A DNA stretch of 9,008 bases from Lysobacteraceae bacterium (GTDB lineage: Bacteria; Pseudomonadota; Gammaproteobacteria; Xanthomonadales; Xanthomonadaceae), in NCBI GenBank assembly GCA_027483745.1, contig JAIXTZ010000012.1, positions 1 through 9,008 on the forward strand, read 5' to 3'. The notes beneath the pieces were generated by a model. That model did no database searches, was not told the DNA's origin, and saw only the letters and a program-made list of their open reading frames with translations. Below are positions 1-6,593 of the stretch, in pieces. The position numbers and the translations under genes were made by a program. Within the stretch, counting starts at the first letter, position 1. Each line of letters begins with the position of its first letter.

Positions 1-161
1 GCGGCATCCATCCCCGCAAGATCTGTTACTTCCCGACGACCGGGAAGGCCATGGTGAAGTTGTTGCCGCACGCACACGACGACGCCGTGGCCGCCGAGGA
101 AGTCGCCTACAAGGAGCGGTTGCGGCAGTCGCCGATCGCTGGCTCCGTGGAGCTGTTCTGA
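1..161 (+). CDS. cheD: CheD, chemoreceptor glutamine deamidase (C-terminal part only)
   Basis: Only the last 52 codons are present; the reading frame enters at base 3 and the start lies upstream of the window. The visible part starts [20 protein letters not shown]. This resembles the end of the CheD fold, where a G-x-x-PRK-x-x-x-FP-TGK strand pair is typical, and it finishes in an acidic tail, GSVELF. CheD deamidates specific glutamines on chemoreceptors in the cytoplasm, and in some bacteria it also works with the CheC phosphatase. The stop codon TGA overlaps the ATG of cheB by one base (TGATG at 159-163), so the two are translationally coupled. CheD next to CheB fits an adaptation operon, probably with cheR further upstream. 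The catalytic Cys and His lie outside the window, so activity cannot be judged. Confidence 0.88.
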   Translation, partial: GIHPRKICYFPTTGKAMVKLLPHAHDDAVAAEEVAYKERLRQSPIAGSVELF

Positions 162-1207
162 TGCCCATCAAGGTCCTGATCATCGACGACTCCGCCCTCG
201 TGCGGCAGTTGCTCACCGAGATCCTGTCGAAGGATCCCGAGATCGAAGTCATCGGCGCGGCCCCCGATCCGATCATCGCGCGCGACAAGATCAAGCAGCT
301 CAAGCCCGACGTGCTGACGCTCGACGTCGAAATGCCGCGCATGGATGGCCTGCAGTTCCTCGCCAACCTGATGCGCCTGCATCCGCTGCCGGTGGTGATG
401 GTCTCCAGCCTCACCGAGGCCGGCGCCGACGTCACGCTGAAGGCGCTGGAGCTCGGCGCCATCGATTTCGTCACCAAGCCCAAGCTCGACGTGGCGAAGG
501 GGCTGACGGCCTACGGCCCGATCCTCTGCGAGAAGGTGAAGATGGCGGCGAAGGCCAAGATCATCAGCATTCCCGCCCGGCCGGTGGACAAGCCCGTGTC
601 GCACGCCCCGGCGACGGCGATGGCCTTCCGCACCACTGACAAGCTGATCGCCATCGGCGCCTCCGCGGGCGGCACCGAGGCCCTGCGCGTGGTGCTCGAG
701 ATGATGCCGGCCGACGCGCCGGCCACCGTCATCACCCAGCACATCCCGGCCGAATTCAGCCGGCCCTTCGCCGAGCGCCTGAACAAGCATTCCGCGATGG
801 TGGTGATGCAGGCCGAGGACGGTGCGCCGATCCTCGCCGGCCACGCCTACGTTGCGCCCGGCGGCAAGCACCTCGAAGTGGTGCGCGACGGCGCGCGTTG
901 GCGCTGCCGCGTGATCGACACCGAACCGGTAAACCGCCACAAGCCCTCGGTGGGCGTGATGTTCAACTCCGTGCTGAAGGCGGCCGGCACCAACTGCGTG
1001 GCCGCCCTGCTCACCGGCATGGGGGATGACGGCAGCCGCGAACTGCTGACGCTGCGCCAGGCCGGCATCCGCACTCTGGTGCAGGACGAGGCCACCAGCG
1101 TGGTGTGGGGCATGCCGGGCACGGCCTTCCGGCTGGGTGCCGCCGATGAAGTGTTGCCGCTGGACAAGGTCGCTGGACGCCTGCTGGAGCTGGCGCGGAA
1201 CGCCTGA
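161..1207 (+). CDS. cheB: CheB, chemotaxis response regulator protein-glutamate methylesterase/deamidase
   Basis: This is a 348-residue protein, the usual CheB length. Residues 1-120 form a receiver domain with acidic pair D9/D10, phosphoacceptor D55 in [13 protein letters not shown]82/S83 and K106 in TKP. A variable linker (about 135-158) leads to the methylesterase domain. There the catalytic serine S168 lies in GASAGG, H194 in TQHIP and D290 in GMGDDG. All three are offset by +4 from the triad I recall for Salmonella CheB (S164, H190, D286), so the enzyme looks intact. It removes methyl groups from receptor glutamates in the cytoplasm once phosphorylated by CheA, giving adaptation. The start is ATG at 161, overlapping the cheD stop. 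A Shine-Dalgarno GGAG at 149-152 sits inside cheD with 8-nt spacing. Confidence 0.97.
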   Translation: MPIKVLIIDDSALVRQLLTEILSKDPEIEVIGAAPDPIIARDKIKQLKPDVLTLDVEMPRMDGLQFLANLMRLHPLPVVMVSSLTEAGADVTLKALELGAIDFVTKPKLDVAKGLTAYGPILCEKVKMAAKAKIISIPARPVDKPVSHAPATAMAFRTTDKLIAIGASAGGTEALRVVLEMMPADAPATVITQHIPAEFSRPFAERLNKHSAMVVMQAEDGAPILAGHAYVAPGGKHLEVVRDGARWRCRVIDTEPVNRHKPSVGVMFNSVLKAAGTNCVAALLTGMGDDGSRELLTLRQAGIRTLVQDEATSVVWGMPGTAFRLGAADEVLPLDKVAGRLLELARNA

Positions 1208-1221
1208 GGCACGGGACTTGC

Positions 1222-1255
1222 AGGGGGTGGAACGCCCCCTCCTGGCTTCAGGAGG
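1222..1255 (+). other. Two overlapping, mutually exclusive hairpins after cheB
   Basis: The first hairpin pairs AGGGGG (1222-1227) with CCCCCT (1235-1240). The second pairs CCTCCTG (1238-1244) with CAGGAGG (1249-1255) around a 4-nt loop. They share bases 1238-1240, so both cannot form fully at once. Neither is followed by a run of T, so neither is a standard rho-independent terminator. They may protect the 3' end of the cheB message, or weakly attenuate readthrough ahead of the promoter at 1260. Function is unknown. Confidence 0.5.
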
Positions 1256-1259
1256 ACTC

Positions 1260-1286
1260 TAAAGAACACCCCGCAAGCGCCGATAC
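1260..1286 (+). promoter_or_regulatory. Sigma-28 (FliA) promoter upstream of the receptor-like gene
   Basis: TAAAGAAC (1260-1267), an 11-base spacer, then GCCGATAC (1279-1286). The enterobacterial FliA consensus is TAAAGTTT-N11-GCCGATAA, so the spacing is exact, the TAAAG core is complete and seven of eight -10 bases match. Transcription would start near 1292-1294, giving a leader of about 20 bases that still contains the ribosome site at 1301-1306. A class III flagellar promoter before a receptor-type gene is the expected arrangement. An imperfectly related feature, CCCCGC (1269-1274) with GCGGGG (1289-1294), overlaps the promoter. Confidence 0.85.
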
Positions 1287-1300
1287 CAGCGGGGAGATTG

Positions 1301-1306
1301 AAGGAA
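1301..1306 (+). promoter_or_regulatory. Ribosome binding site that sets the start at ATG 1313
   Basis: AAGGAA lies 6 bases before ATG 1313. The alternative in-frame TTG at 1298 lies upstream of this site, is close to the predicted transcription start and would only add five residues (MKESA). ATG 1313 is therefore preferred. Confidence 0.8.
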
Positions 1307-1312
1307 TCCGCC

Positions 1313-2491
1313 ATGATCCAGCGCCTGCTGAAATTCACTGCCGCGCCGCTCGTCCTGTCCCTGATCCTCATGGTGGCGAAAGCCATGGGGGTCGCACCGG
1401 CGATCGAATGGGCCCTGCTGCTCGTCACCATGCTCGCGTGGGGCGTCGGCGTCGGCGTGCTCGCCGCCACCGGCGGTCGCAGCAAGAACGCCTCGCGCAT
1501 GATTGCCGAGGAGCGCGCCCTGCTCGGCGAACTGCGCAGCTTCGTCTCCAACGAGATCGAAGGCACGCGTGGCGAAGTGAATCGCACGCGCGAACTGATC
1601 CGCGAAGCGGTTGCCAAGCTCGGCATCAGCTTCGACGCGATGATGCGCCGCTCGAAGGAGCAGGCGGGCGCCGTGTCCCGCATCGTCGACCGCAGCGATG
1701 GCGGCGGCGTCGACGTGCAGCGCTTCGCCCACCAGGCGGCGTCGCAGATGAGCGGCCTCGTCGAGGCGCTGGAAGAGGTGAGCGGCCAGAGTTCCGCCAC
1801 CGTCAACCAGATCGACCTGATGGCCCAGCATCTCGACGGCATCTTCGCCCTGCTCGAGGACGTGAAGTCGATCGCCGACCAGACCAACCTGCTCGCGCTC
1901 AATGCCGCGATCGAGGCCGCACGCGCCGGCGAGGCGGGCCGCGGCTTCGCCGTGGTGGCCGACGAGGTGCGCAATCTCTCCGAGCGCAGCACCGCCTTCA
2001 ACGAGCAGATCCGCAAGCTGGCCTACAACTCCAAGGAAGCCATCCACAAGGTGCGCGAGACCGTCAGCACCATGGCCAGCCGCGACCTCGACCGCTCGCG
2101 CGGCGCCAAGGACGAGTCGGCCAACATGCTCCGCCAGGTCGACCAGATCCAGCGCACGCTGAGCGACGGCATGCGCGAGATCCAGAGCGCCAACTCGGCC
2201 ATGGAAGGGCATGTCGGCGATGCGGTGCGATCGCTGCAGTTCGAGGACATCGCGACGCAGGCGATGGGATCGGCCCTGACCCACATGGAGCGGCTGGCGG
2301 CGATCAACCGCGAAGCGATGGGCATGCAGGAGCTGTTGAACAAGGCCGGCGACAGCAACGAGCAGGAGCTGCTCGCCGCCCTGCGCCGCCTCTCCTCGCG
2401 CATCAAGGAGTTCCGCGGCGAGTGGGAGCGCCAGCCCCACAAGCCGGTGACGCAGAACAACATGTCCGAAGGCGAGATCGAGCTTTTCTGA
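1313..2491 (+). CDS. Methyl-accepting chemotaxis-like protein with membrane hairpin and CheZ-like motif
   Basis: The product is 392 residues. Two hydrophobic helices (about 9-26 and 31-52) leave only a few residues outside the membrane, so there is no periplasmic sensor domain, and I see no HAMP domain. A helical region follows. Residues 182-225 are a classical MCP signalling tip that should bind CheA/CheW ([18 protein letters not shown], then [12 protein letters not shown]). About 100 residues after the tip comes [10 protein letters not shown] (307-316). This has the D-x3-Q spacing (D312, Q316) of the CheZ phosphatase active helix, which in E. coli I recall as DFQDLTGQ. The C-terminus is SEGEIELF, not the NWETF CheR/CheB tether. 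The gene follows cheB but has its own sigma-28 promoter and a terminator behind it. It could be a cytoplasm-sensing receptor, an accessory signalling protein, or a receptor with phosphatase capacity. Family assignment is firm; the phosphatase idea is inference. Confidence 0.9.
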   Translation: MIQRLLKFTAAPLVLSLILMVAKAMGVAPAIEWALLLVTMLAWGVGVGVLAATGGRSKNASRMIAEERALLGELRSFVSNEIEGTRGEVNRTRELIREAVAKLGISFDAMMRRSKEQAGAVSRIVDRSDGGGVDVQRFAHQAASQMSGLVEALEEVSGQSSATVNQIDLMAQHLDGIFALLEDVKSIADQTNLLALNAAIEAARAGEAGRGFAVVADEVRNLSERSTAFNEQIRKLAYNSKEAIHKVRETVSTMASRDLDRSRGAKDESANMLRQVDQIQRTLSDGMREIQSANSAMEGHVGDAVRSLQFEDIATQAMGSALTHMERLAAINREAMGMQELLNKAGDSNEQELLAALRRLSSRIKEFRGEWERQPHKPVTQNNMSEGEIELF

Positions 2492-2509
2492 CCCCTTGCT
2501 TCGTCTGCC

Positions 2510-2536
2510 GCCGGCCCGTGCGGGGCCGGCTTTTTT
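2510..2536 (+). terminator. Rho-independent terminator closing the chemotaxis operon
   Basis: GCCGGCCC (2510-2517) pairs perfectly with GGGCCGGC (2523-2530) around the 5-nt loop GTGCG. Six T (2531-2536) follow immediately. It begins 18 bases after the stop of the receptor-like gene and is a textbook intrinsic terminator. Confidence 0.95.
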
Positions 2537-2537
2537 G

Positions 2538-2553
2538 TGTGATGCTTCTCACG
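2538..2553 (+). promoter_or_regulatory. CRP/Clp-type operator before the barrel-receptor operon
   Basis: TGTGA (2538-2542), six bases, then TCACG (2549-2553). This matches nine of ten positions of the CRP-family consensus TGTGA-N6-TCACA, and the first eight of those half-site bases are a perfect inverted repeat (GTGA/TCAC). It sits just after the terminator and 129 bases before the barrel start codon, where an activator site would be expected. In xanthomonads the CRP homologue Clp uses a CRP-like site. I could not define convincing -35/-10 boxes for the promoter, so the transcription start is unknown. Confidence 0.6.
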
Positions 2554-2637
2554 CTTTCCCCCCGATCCCGATCTTCGGGTTCGCCGGTCATCGCAACGCG
2601 CCTTGCGCGACCTGCCTGACGGACCCGGCTCATCCCC

Positions 2638-2654
2638 CTCCCGCGCCGCGGGAG
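2638..2654. repeat. GC-rich palindrome in the leader of the barrel gene
   Basis: CTCCCGCG (2638-2645) and CGCGGGAG (2647-2654) are perfect inverted repeats about base 2646. As RNA it would fold as CTCCCG/CGGGAG with a 5-nt loop, ending 16 bases before the first GGAG of the ribosome site. It could be an operator or a leader hairpin. A smaller one, CCCGA-TCT-TCGGG, lies at 2567-2579. No function can be assigned to either. Confidence 0.4.
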
Positions 2655-2681
2655 ACGGCGACCACAGCAGGGAGCGGAGCG

Positions 2682-3464
2682 ATGAAGCGCAAATCGTTTG
2701 CACTGGCATTGGTTCTCGGGGTGGCGGCGAATCCGGCGTGGGCCGACGACCCGATCGCCACCGACCGTCCGGATTTCGTCGAATCCAGCCAGACCGTCGG
2801 CAAGGGCCGATGGCAGGTTGAAACCAGCGTCGCTTGGGAAGAAGACGAGGACGGCGCCTTCGAGGCGAGCGCCTTCTCCACCCCCACCCTGTTGCGTTAC
2901 GGCATCGCCGAGCATTGGGAACTGCGCTTCGAGACCGATGGCCTCATCGACGCGGAACTCCGGGGCCCGGGCCTGCGCATGGACGAGGACGGCGTGGCCG
3001 ACCTCGCCGTGGGCCTGAAGTACCACGTGCCCGGCAGCGGCGAGAACGGCGGCCCGTCGATGGCGTGGCTGATGCACGTCGACCTCGATACCGGCTCCAG
3101 CGCCTTCCGCGGCGACGGTGCCCGGCCCTCCCTGCGCCTGGTGGCGGAATGGGAGCTGCCTAACGACATGAGCCTCGGCGTGATGCCCGGCGTGATCTAC
3201 GACAACGGCGACGACGGCCGCTACGCCGCCGGCATCTTCGGCATCGTCGTCGGCAAGGGCTGGACCGACCGCTTTCGCACCTTCGCCGAGTTGGCGATGC
3301 CGCAGATCGCGAGCCGCAGTGACGGCGGCACGCAGGCCGCCCTCGACCTCGGCGGCGCCTACCTCCTCAACAACAACGCGCAATGGGACTTCGCCGGTTC
3401 GGTGGGGCTGAACCACCGCACGCCCGACCTCGGCCTGACCACCGGCCTCTCGATCCGTTGGTGA
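2682..3464 (+). CDS. Outer-membrane beta-barrel transporter-like protein (phenol_MetA_deg type)
   Basis: The product is 260 residues. A signal peptide with a basic n-region (MKRK) and a hydrophobic core ends at AWA, predicting cleavage before DDPIATDRP (after residue 22). TDRPDF (27-32), followed soon after by a G-K-G-x-x-Q-x-E segment, is the opening typical of proteins annotated as transporter or MetA-pathway phenol degradation protein (PF13557). The rest alternates amphipathic strands with Gly/Asp/Asn-rich turns, and the protein ends in Trp (GLSIRW), as outer-membrane barrels usually end in an aromatic residue. ATG 2682 is chosen because it gives an intact signal peptide and has GGAG at 2671-2674; an upstream TTG at 2496 would add a non-signal extension running through the terminator. 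The stop overlaps the ribosome site of the receptor gene 7 bases downstream. It is probably a channel for small, perhaps hydrophobic, molecules; the substrate is unknown. Confidence 0.8.
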   Translation: MKRKSFALALVLGVAANPAWADDPIATDRPDFVESSQTVGKGRWQVETSVAWEEDEDGAFEASAFSTPTLLRYGIAEHWELRFETDGLIDAELRGPGLRMDEDGVADLAVGLKYHVPGSGENGGPSMAWLMHVDLDTGSSAFRGDGARPSLRLVAEWELPNDMSLGVMPGVIYDNGDDGRYAAGIFGIVVGKGWTDRFRTFAELAMPQIASRSDGGTQAALDLGGAYLLNNNAQWDFAGSVGLNHRTPDLGLTTGLSIRW

Positions 3465-3471
3465 GGCCGCC

Positions 3472-5682
3472 ATGTCCCTTCGATTGAATTTCCGCGGCCG
3501 GCTCCTCCTGCTTGGTGTGAGCGGCATCCTCGGTGCACTGGTCGTGGGCCTCGTGAGCCTCCGCGTGCAGACGCACCTCGGTGACCTCGTCGATGCGCAG
3601 GCCGTCAACACGCAGGCCCTGCGCAACCAGCTCGAGGCCGACATGATGCATGACGCGATCAAAGCCGATCTCTACGAGGCCCTGCACGCCCGGGCCCTCG
3701 GCGACGAGGCCAAGCTCGCCGGCGCGCGCGCCGGGCTCGACGAACACGTGGCCTGGTTCCGGCGCGTGGTCGATGAGAATGCGACGCTGCCCCTCGATGC
3801 GGCCACCGCCGAAGCGGTGGCGGCCGTGCGTCCGGCCCTCGAGGGCTACGTTGCCGCGGCGGCGGAACTCATGGCGGAGGTCGAGGGCGGCAACGCCGCG
3901 CCCGAGCTGGGGGCTTTCGACACCTCCTACGACGCCCTCGCCACCAGCATGGAAGCGACGAGTGGCGCCATCGAAGGCGCGGCCACGGCGGCGTCCGACG
4001 CTGCGACGAGCGCACGGCGGAGCGCCCTCCGGCAGATCGGCGGCCTGCTCGTGGCCGGACTTCTGGTGCTGGCCACCCTGGTCTGGTGGACGACGCGCGT
4101 GCTGCTCCGCACCGTCGGCGGCGACCCGGCCATGGCCGCTGCGGCCGCCGGCGAGATCGCGGCGGGTCGCCTCGACGCCCCCATCCCGGTGACCCCGGGA
4201 GACTCGACAAGCCTGATGGCGCGTCTCGCCCACATGCGCGACCAGCTGCGCACGCAGATCGAGCACGAGCGCGCGGAAGCGGCCGAGAACCTCCGACTCC
4301 GGCATGCCTTGGACAGCGCATCGAGCGCGACGATGATCGCCGACGAGGATCGCCGGATCGTGTTCGCCAACCGCGCGGTGACCCGCGTGCTGAAGGAGGC
4401 CGAGTCCGACCTGCGGCGGGTGTTTCCGGGCTTCTCCGCCGATCGCCTGGTGGGCGAGAGCATCGACCAGTTCCACGTGCGTCCCGAGCACCAGTCGATC
4501 CTTCTCGCCAACCTTCGTGGCGTGCATCGGGCGCAGATCCGCGTCGGTGGCCACGACTTCCGGCTGGTGGCCACGCCGATCTTCGATGGCGACGGCCAGC
4601 GCATGGGCACGACGGTGGACTGGGACGACTGCACCGCGGAGCTGGCGATGCAGCGCGAAGTCGCGGGCATCGTCTCGGCGGCGTCCGACGGTGACTTCTC
4701 GCGGCGCATCGGCTTGGACGACAAGGAGGGCTTTTTCCATGAGCTCGCCGGCAGCCTCAACACCCTGCTGGAGCGCACGCTCGAAGGCATCGCGGAGGTG
4801 AAGGGCGTGCTGCACGCCCTCGGCGAAGGCGACCTCACGCACCGCTCCGAAGCGTCGCTGTCCGGCGTCTTCGCCGAGATGCGCGATGATGCCAACCGCA
4901 CGGTCGAAACACTGCAGGGCCTCATGGCCGCGATCCGCCAGTCGGCCGACCAGATCAACACCGCCGCGGGCGAGATCGCACAGGGCAATGCCGACTTGTC
5001 GGCGCGGACCGAGCAGCAGGCCGCCAATCTCGAGGAAACCGCGGCGTCGATGGAGGAGCTCACCTCCACCGTGAAGCAGAATGCCGACGCCGCGCAGACG
5101 GCGAACCGACTGTCCGCCGATGCGGCCAAGGTGGCCGGTGAAGCCGGGGGCGTGGTGTCCGACGTGGTGCGCACGATGGACCGCATCGACGGTACCTCGC
5201 GCCGGGTGGGCGAGATCGTCACCACCATCGACGGCATCGCCTTCCAGACCAACATCCTCGCCTTGAATGCCGCTGTCGAGGCTGCGCGCGCCGGCGAGCA
5301 GGGCCGCGGCTTCGCCGTGGTCGCCAGCGAGGTACGGGCGCTGGCGCAGCGCGCCACCGCGGCCGCGAAGGAGATCCACGGCCTCATCGGCGAATCGGTG
5401 GCCGAAGCCACCGAAGGCGCCCGGCTCGCGCATCGTGCCGGCGAGACGATGGAGATCGTGGTTCGTTCGGTACGGCAGGTCACGGACATCATGGCCGAGA
5501 TCAGCGCGGCGACCATCGAGCAGGCGCGCGGGATCGAGCAGGTGAACCAGACCGTCGTCACGATGGACGGCGCCACCCAGCAAAATGCCGCGCTGGTCGA
5601 GGAGGCCAGCGCCGCCGCGGCGTCGATGGAACAGCAGGCGGTGGAATTGCGTGACGCGGTCGGGCGATTCACCCTGACCTGA
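3472..5682 (+). CDS. Methyl-accepting chemotaxis protein with periplasmic helical domain, HAMP and PAS
   Basis: The product is 736 residues. TM1 is about 11-30 and a helical periplasmic domain about 31-186. TM2 is about 189-211 and a first HAMP about 212-263. A PAS domain (about 275-390) has FAN at 298-300. Two further HAMP-like units (about 394-437 and 440-485) carry the DGDF and EGDL turns. The MCP signalling domain (about 490-728) has tip residues [18 protein letters not shown] (591-608). Gln/Glu pairs near 515-529 and 703-721 look like methylation sites, the substrates of CheB and CheD upstream. The C-terminus (GRFTLT) lacks the NWETF tether. In the PAS, H335, L365 and W384 match the spacing I recall for Aer2 H234, L264 and W283, hinting at haem. 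ATG 3472 has GAGG (3463-3466) overlapping the barrel stop, so the two are coupled. The ligand of the periplasmic domain is unknown. Confidence 0.95.
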   Translation: MSLRLNFRGRLLLLGVSGILGALVVGLVSLRVQTHLGDLVDAQAVNTQALRNQLEADMMHDAIKADLYEALHARALGDEAKLAGARAGLDEHVAWFRRVVDENATLPLDAATAEAVAAVRPALEGYVAAAAELMAEVEGGNAAPELGAFDTSYDALATSMEATSGAIEGAATAASDAATSARRSALRQIGGLLVAGLLVLATLVWWTTRVLLRTVGGDPAMAAAAAGEIAAGRLDAPIPVTPGDSTSLMARLAHMRDQLRTQIEHERAEAAENLRLRHALDSASSATMIADEDRRIVFANRAVTRVLKEAESDLRRVFPGFSADRLVGESIDQFHVRPEHQSILLANLRGVHRAQIRVGGHDFRLVATPIFDGDGQRMGTTVDWDDCTAELAMQREVAGIVSAASDGDFSRRIGLDDKEGFFHELAGSLNTLLERTLEGIAEVKGVLHALGEGDLTHRSEASLSGVFAEMRDDANRTVETLQGLMAAIRQSADQINTAAGEIAQGNADLSARTEQQAANLEETAASMEELTSTVKQNADAAQTANRLSADAAKVAGEAGGVVSDVVRTMDRIDGTSRRVGEIVTTIDGIAFQTNILALNAAVEAARAGEQGRGFAVVASEVRALAQRATAAAKEIHGLIGESVAEATEGARLAHRAGETMEIVVRSVRQVTDIMAEISAATIEQARGIEQVNQTVVTMDGATQQNAALVEEASAAAASMEQQAVELRDAVGRFTLT

Positions 5683-5697
5683 GTGTCAAAGTACGCT

Positions 5698-5725
5698 GCG
5701 CGACGGTTGGTGCACGTCGTGCTTT
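5698..5725 (+). other. Weak hairpin plus short T run between receptor and binding-protein genes
   Basis: GCGCGACG (5698-5705) pairs with CGTCGTGC (5715-5722), with one G-T wobble and a 9-nt loop, followed by TTTAT. This could act as a partial terminator or attenuator that lowers expression of the two binding-protein genes relative to the receptor. The T run is too short for efficient termination. Confidence 0.35.
5708..5723 (+). promoter_or_regulatory. Possible sigma-54 promoter before the binding-protein genes
   Basis: TGGTGCA-CGTC-GTGCT has GG (5709-5710) and GC (5721-5722) exactly ten bases apart, and misses the sigma-54 consensus TGGYRYR-N4-TTGCW at one base. The predicted start near 5734 would fall at the Shine-Dalgarno, leaving an unusually short leader. 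The site also coincides with the hairpin at 5698-5722. No enhancer element is recognisable, and in GC-rich DNA such matches arise by chance. Confidence 0.25.
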
Positions 5726-5732
5726 ATCGAGT

Positions 5733-5739
5733 GGAGGAG
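5733..5739 (+). promoter_or_regulatory. Strong ribosome binding site selecting a TTG start
   Basis: GGAGGAG lies 5 bases before TTG 5745. The next in-frame ATG is codon 19, inside the hydrophobic core of the signal peptide, so starting there would destroy the export signal. TTG 5745 is therefore the best start, with a near-ideal ribosome site compensating for a weak codon. Confidence 0.75.
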
Positions 5740-5744
5740 CAGGG

Positions 5745-6593
5745 TTGCCGGATCGTGGGAGGAGGGTCGCGAAGGGCCTCGCGAGCGGTGTGGCCGCGAT
5801 GCTGGTCCTCGTGGCTCCCACTCTCGCCGACGCCTGCGTCAAGACGGTGCGCTGGGAGCTCCAGCCGCCGTACGGCGTCCTGCGTCCCGATGGCGAACGC
5901 GCGGGCTACTACACCGACCTCGTCGTGGCGGCACTGGCGCGGATGGGTTGCACGGCGACGCTGGTCGATCGCCCATGGGCACGTGGCCTCAAGGAGCTCG
6001 AGGACGGCCGTCTCGACATCATGCCCGGCATGCTGCCCAATCGTGAGCGTCGGCGCTATGCGCGGTTCTCGCGCGGCATCAACCTCTCGCCGAACCTGCT
6101 CCTCCTCACGGCCGAGGCGGCGCGGCGGTTTCCACTGCAGCGACTCGCCGACCTGCGCGACACCGACCTGAGGATCGCCATCGAGACCGGGGCGTACTAC
6201 AGTTCGGAATACGCGGCTCTGCTCACTGATCCGGGCTTCATGGCGCGCTTGCACCCTGTTCCGGATCGCCAGCGGGCATGGCGCATGCTCGACAATGGCC
6301 GGGTGGATGGGGTGATCGCAGACGAAGCTTCCGCCTTGGTCGCTGGCATGCCGTTGCGGGCGGACGGGGACGCGCCGCGCGCGGCGCTGGTGCTGTCGTC
6401 CGTGCCGGCGCGGGTTGCTTTCAGCCGCAGCGGTCATGATGCCGCGTTCGTCGCCCGCTTCGATGCGGCCATCGAGTCGATGATCGCGGATGGCTCCCTG
6501 CCGCGGCTGCGCGAGCGCTATGTGCCTTGCCCCGCGGACCCGATGACCCTGGGCTGCGCGATCGACGCCCGCCGTTCGGACGCCGAGCCATGA
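5745..6593 (+). CDS. Periplasmic solute-binding protein, family 3 (first of a tandem pair)
   Basis: The product is 282 residues. A signal peptide (basic MPDRGRRVAK, hydrophobic core to about 27) is predicted to be cut at ADA before C31. The mature part reads as a bacterial family 3 extracellular solute-binding protein. GYYTDLVVAAL (54-64) is the lobe-1 helix and GRLDIMPGM (88-96) the strand after it. E-R102 with five residues to FS holds the position of the Arg that binds ligand carboxylate, and D193 in IADEAS that of the Asp that binds the ligand amino group. Both are present, so an amino-acid-like ligand is plausible. Cysteines C31/C69 and C262/C271 suggest two disulfides. The segment before C31 (ADA) is not a good lipobox. 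No permease or ATPase gene adjoins, so a role as a sensor partner of the receptor 62 bases upstream is possible. The stop overlaps the next start (ATGA). Confidence 0.82.
   Translation: MPDRGRRVAKGLASGVAAMLVLVAPTLADACVKTVRWELQPPYGVLRPDGERAGYYTDLVVAALARMGCTATLVDRPWARGLKELEDGRLDIMPGMLPNRERRRYARFSRGINLSPNLLLLTAEAARRFPLQRLADLRDTDLRIAIETGAYYSSEYAALLTDPGFMARLHPVPDRQRAWRMLDNGRVDGVIADEASALVAGMPLRADGDAPRAALVLSSVPARVAFSRSGHDAAFVARFDAAIESMIADGSLPRLRERYVPCPADPMTLGCAIDARRSDAEP

Noticed and set aside
107..940. Minus-strand open frame opposite cheB
   Set aside because: His/Arg/Gly-rich shadow; the + strand encodes an intact CheB with all catalytic residues.
1259..2440. Minus-strand open frame opposite the receptor-like gene (393 codons)
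   Set aside because: Low-complexity composition (Ala, Gly, His, Arg), no family features; the + strand product has a full MCP signalling tip.
2496..2681. Upstream TTG extension of the barrel gene
   Set aside because: It would begin 5 bases after the previous stop, run through the terminator and operator, and put the signal peptide in the middle of the protein.
3367..5583. Long minus-strand open frame opposite the chemoreceptor gene (738 codons)
   Set aside because: It is rich in His, Arg and Gly with no domain I recognise and mirrors codon bias of the clear receptor gene on the other strand; typical antisense shadow in GC-rich DNA.
3927..5672. Second minus-strand open frame opposite the chemoreceptor
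   Set aside because: Ser/Arg/Ala-rich shadow translation with no recognisable motifs.
5683..6171. Open frame starting directly after the chemoreceptor stop (162 codons)
   Set aside because: It overlaps the first binding-protein gene in another frame and shows Ser/Arg-rich shadow composition with no family features.
6527..6589. Upstream extension of the second binding protein
   Set aside because: It adds 21 charged residues before a good signal peptide, whereas ATG 6590 gives the classical ATGA stop-start overlap.
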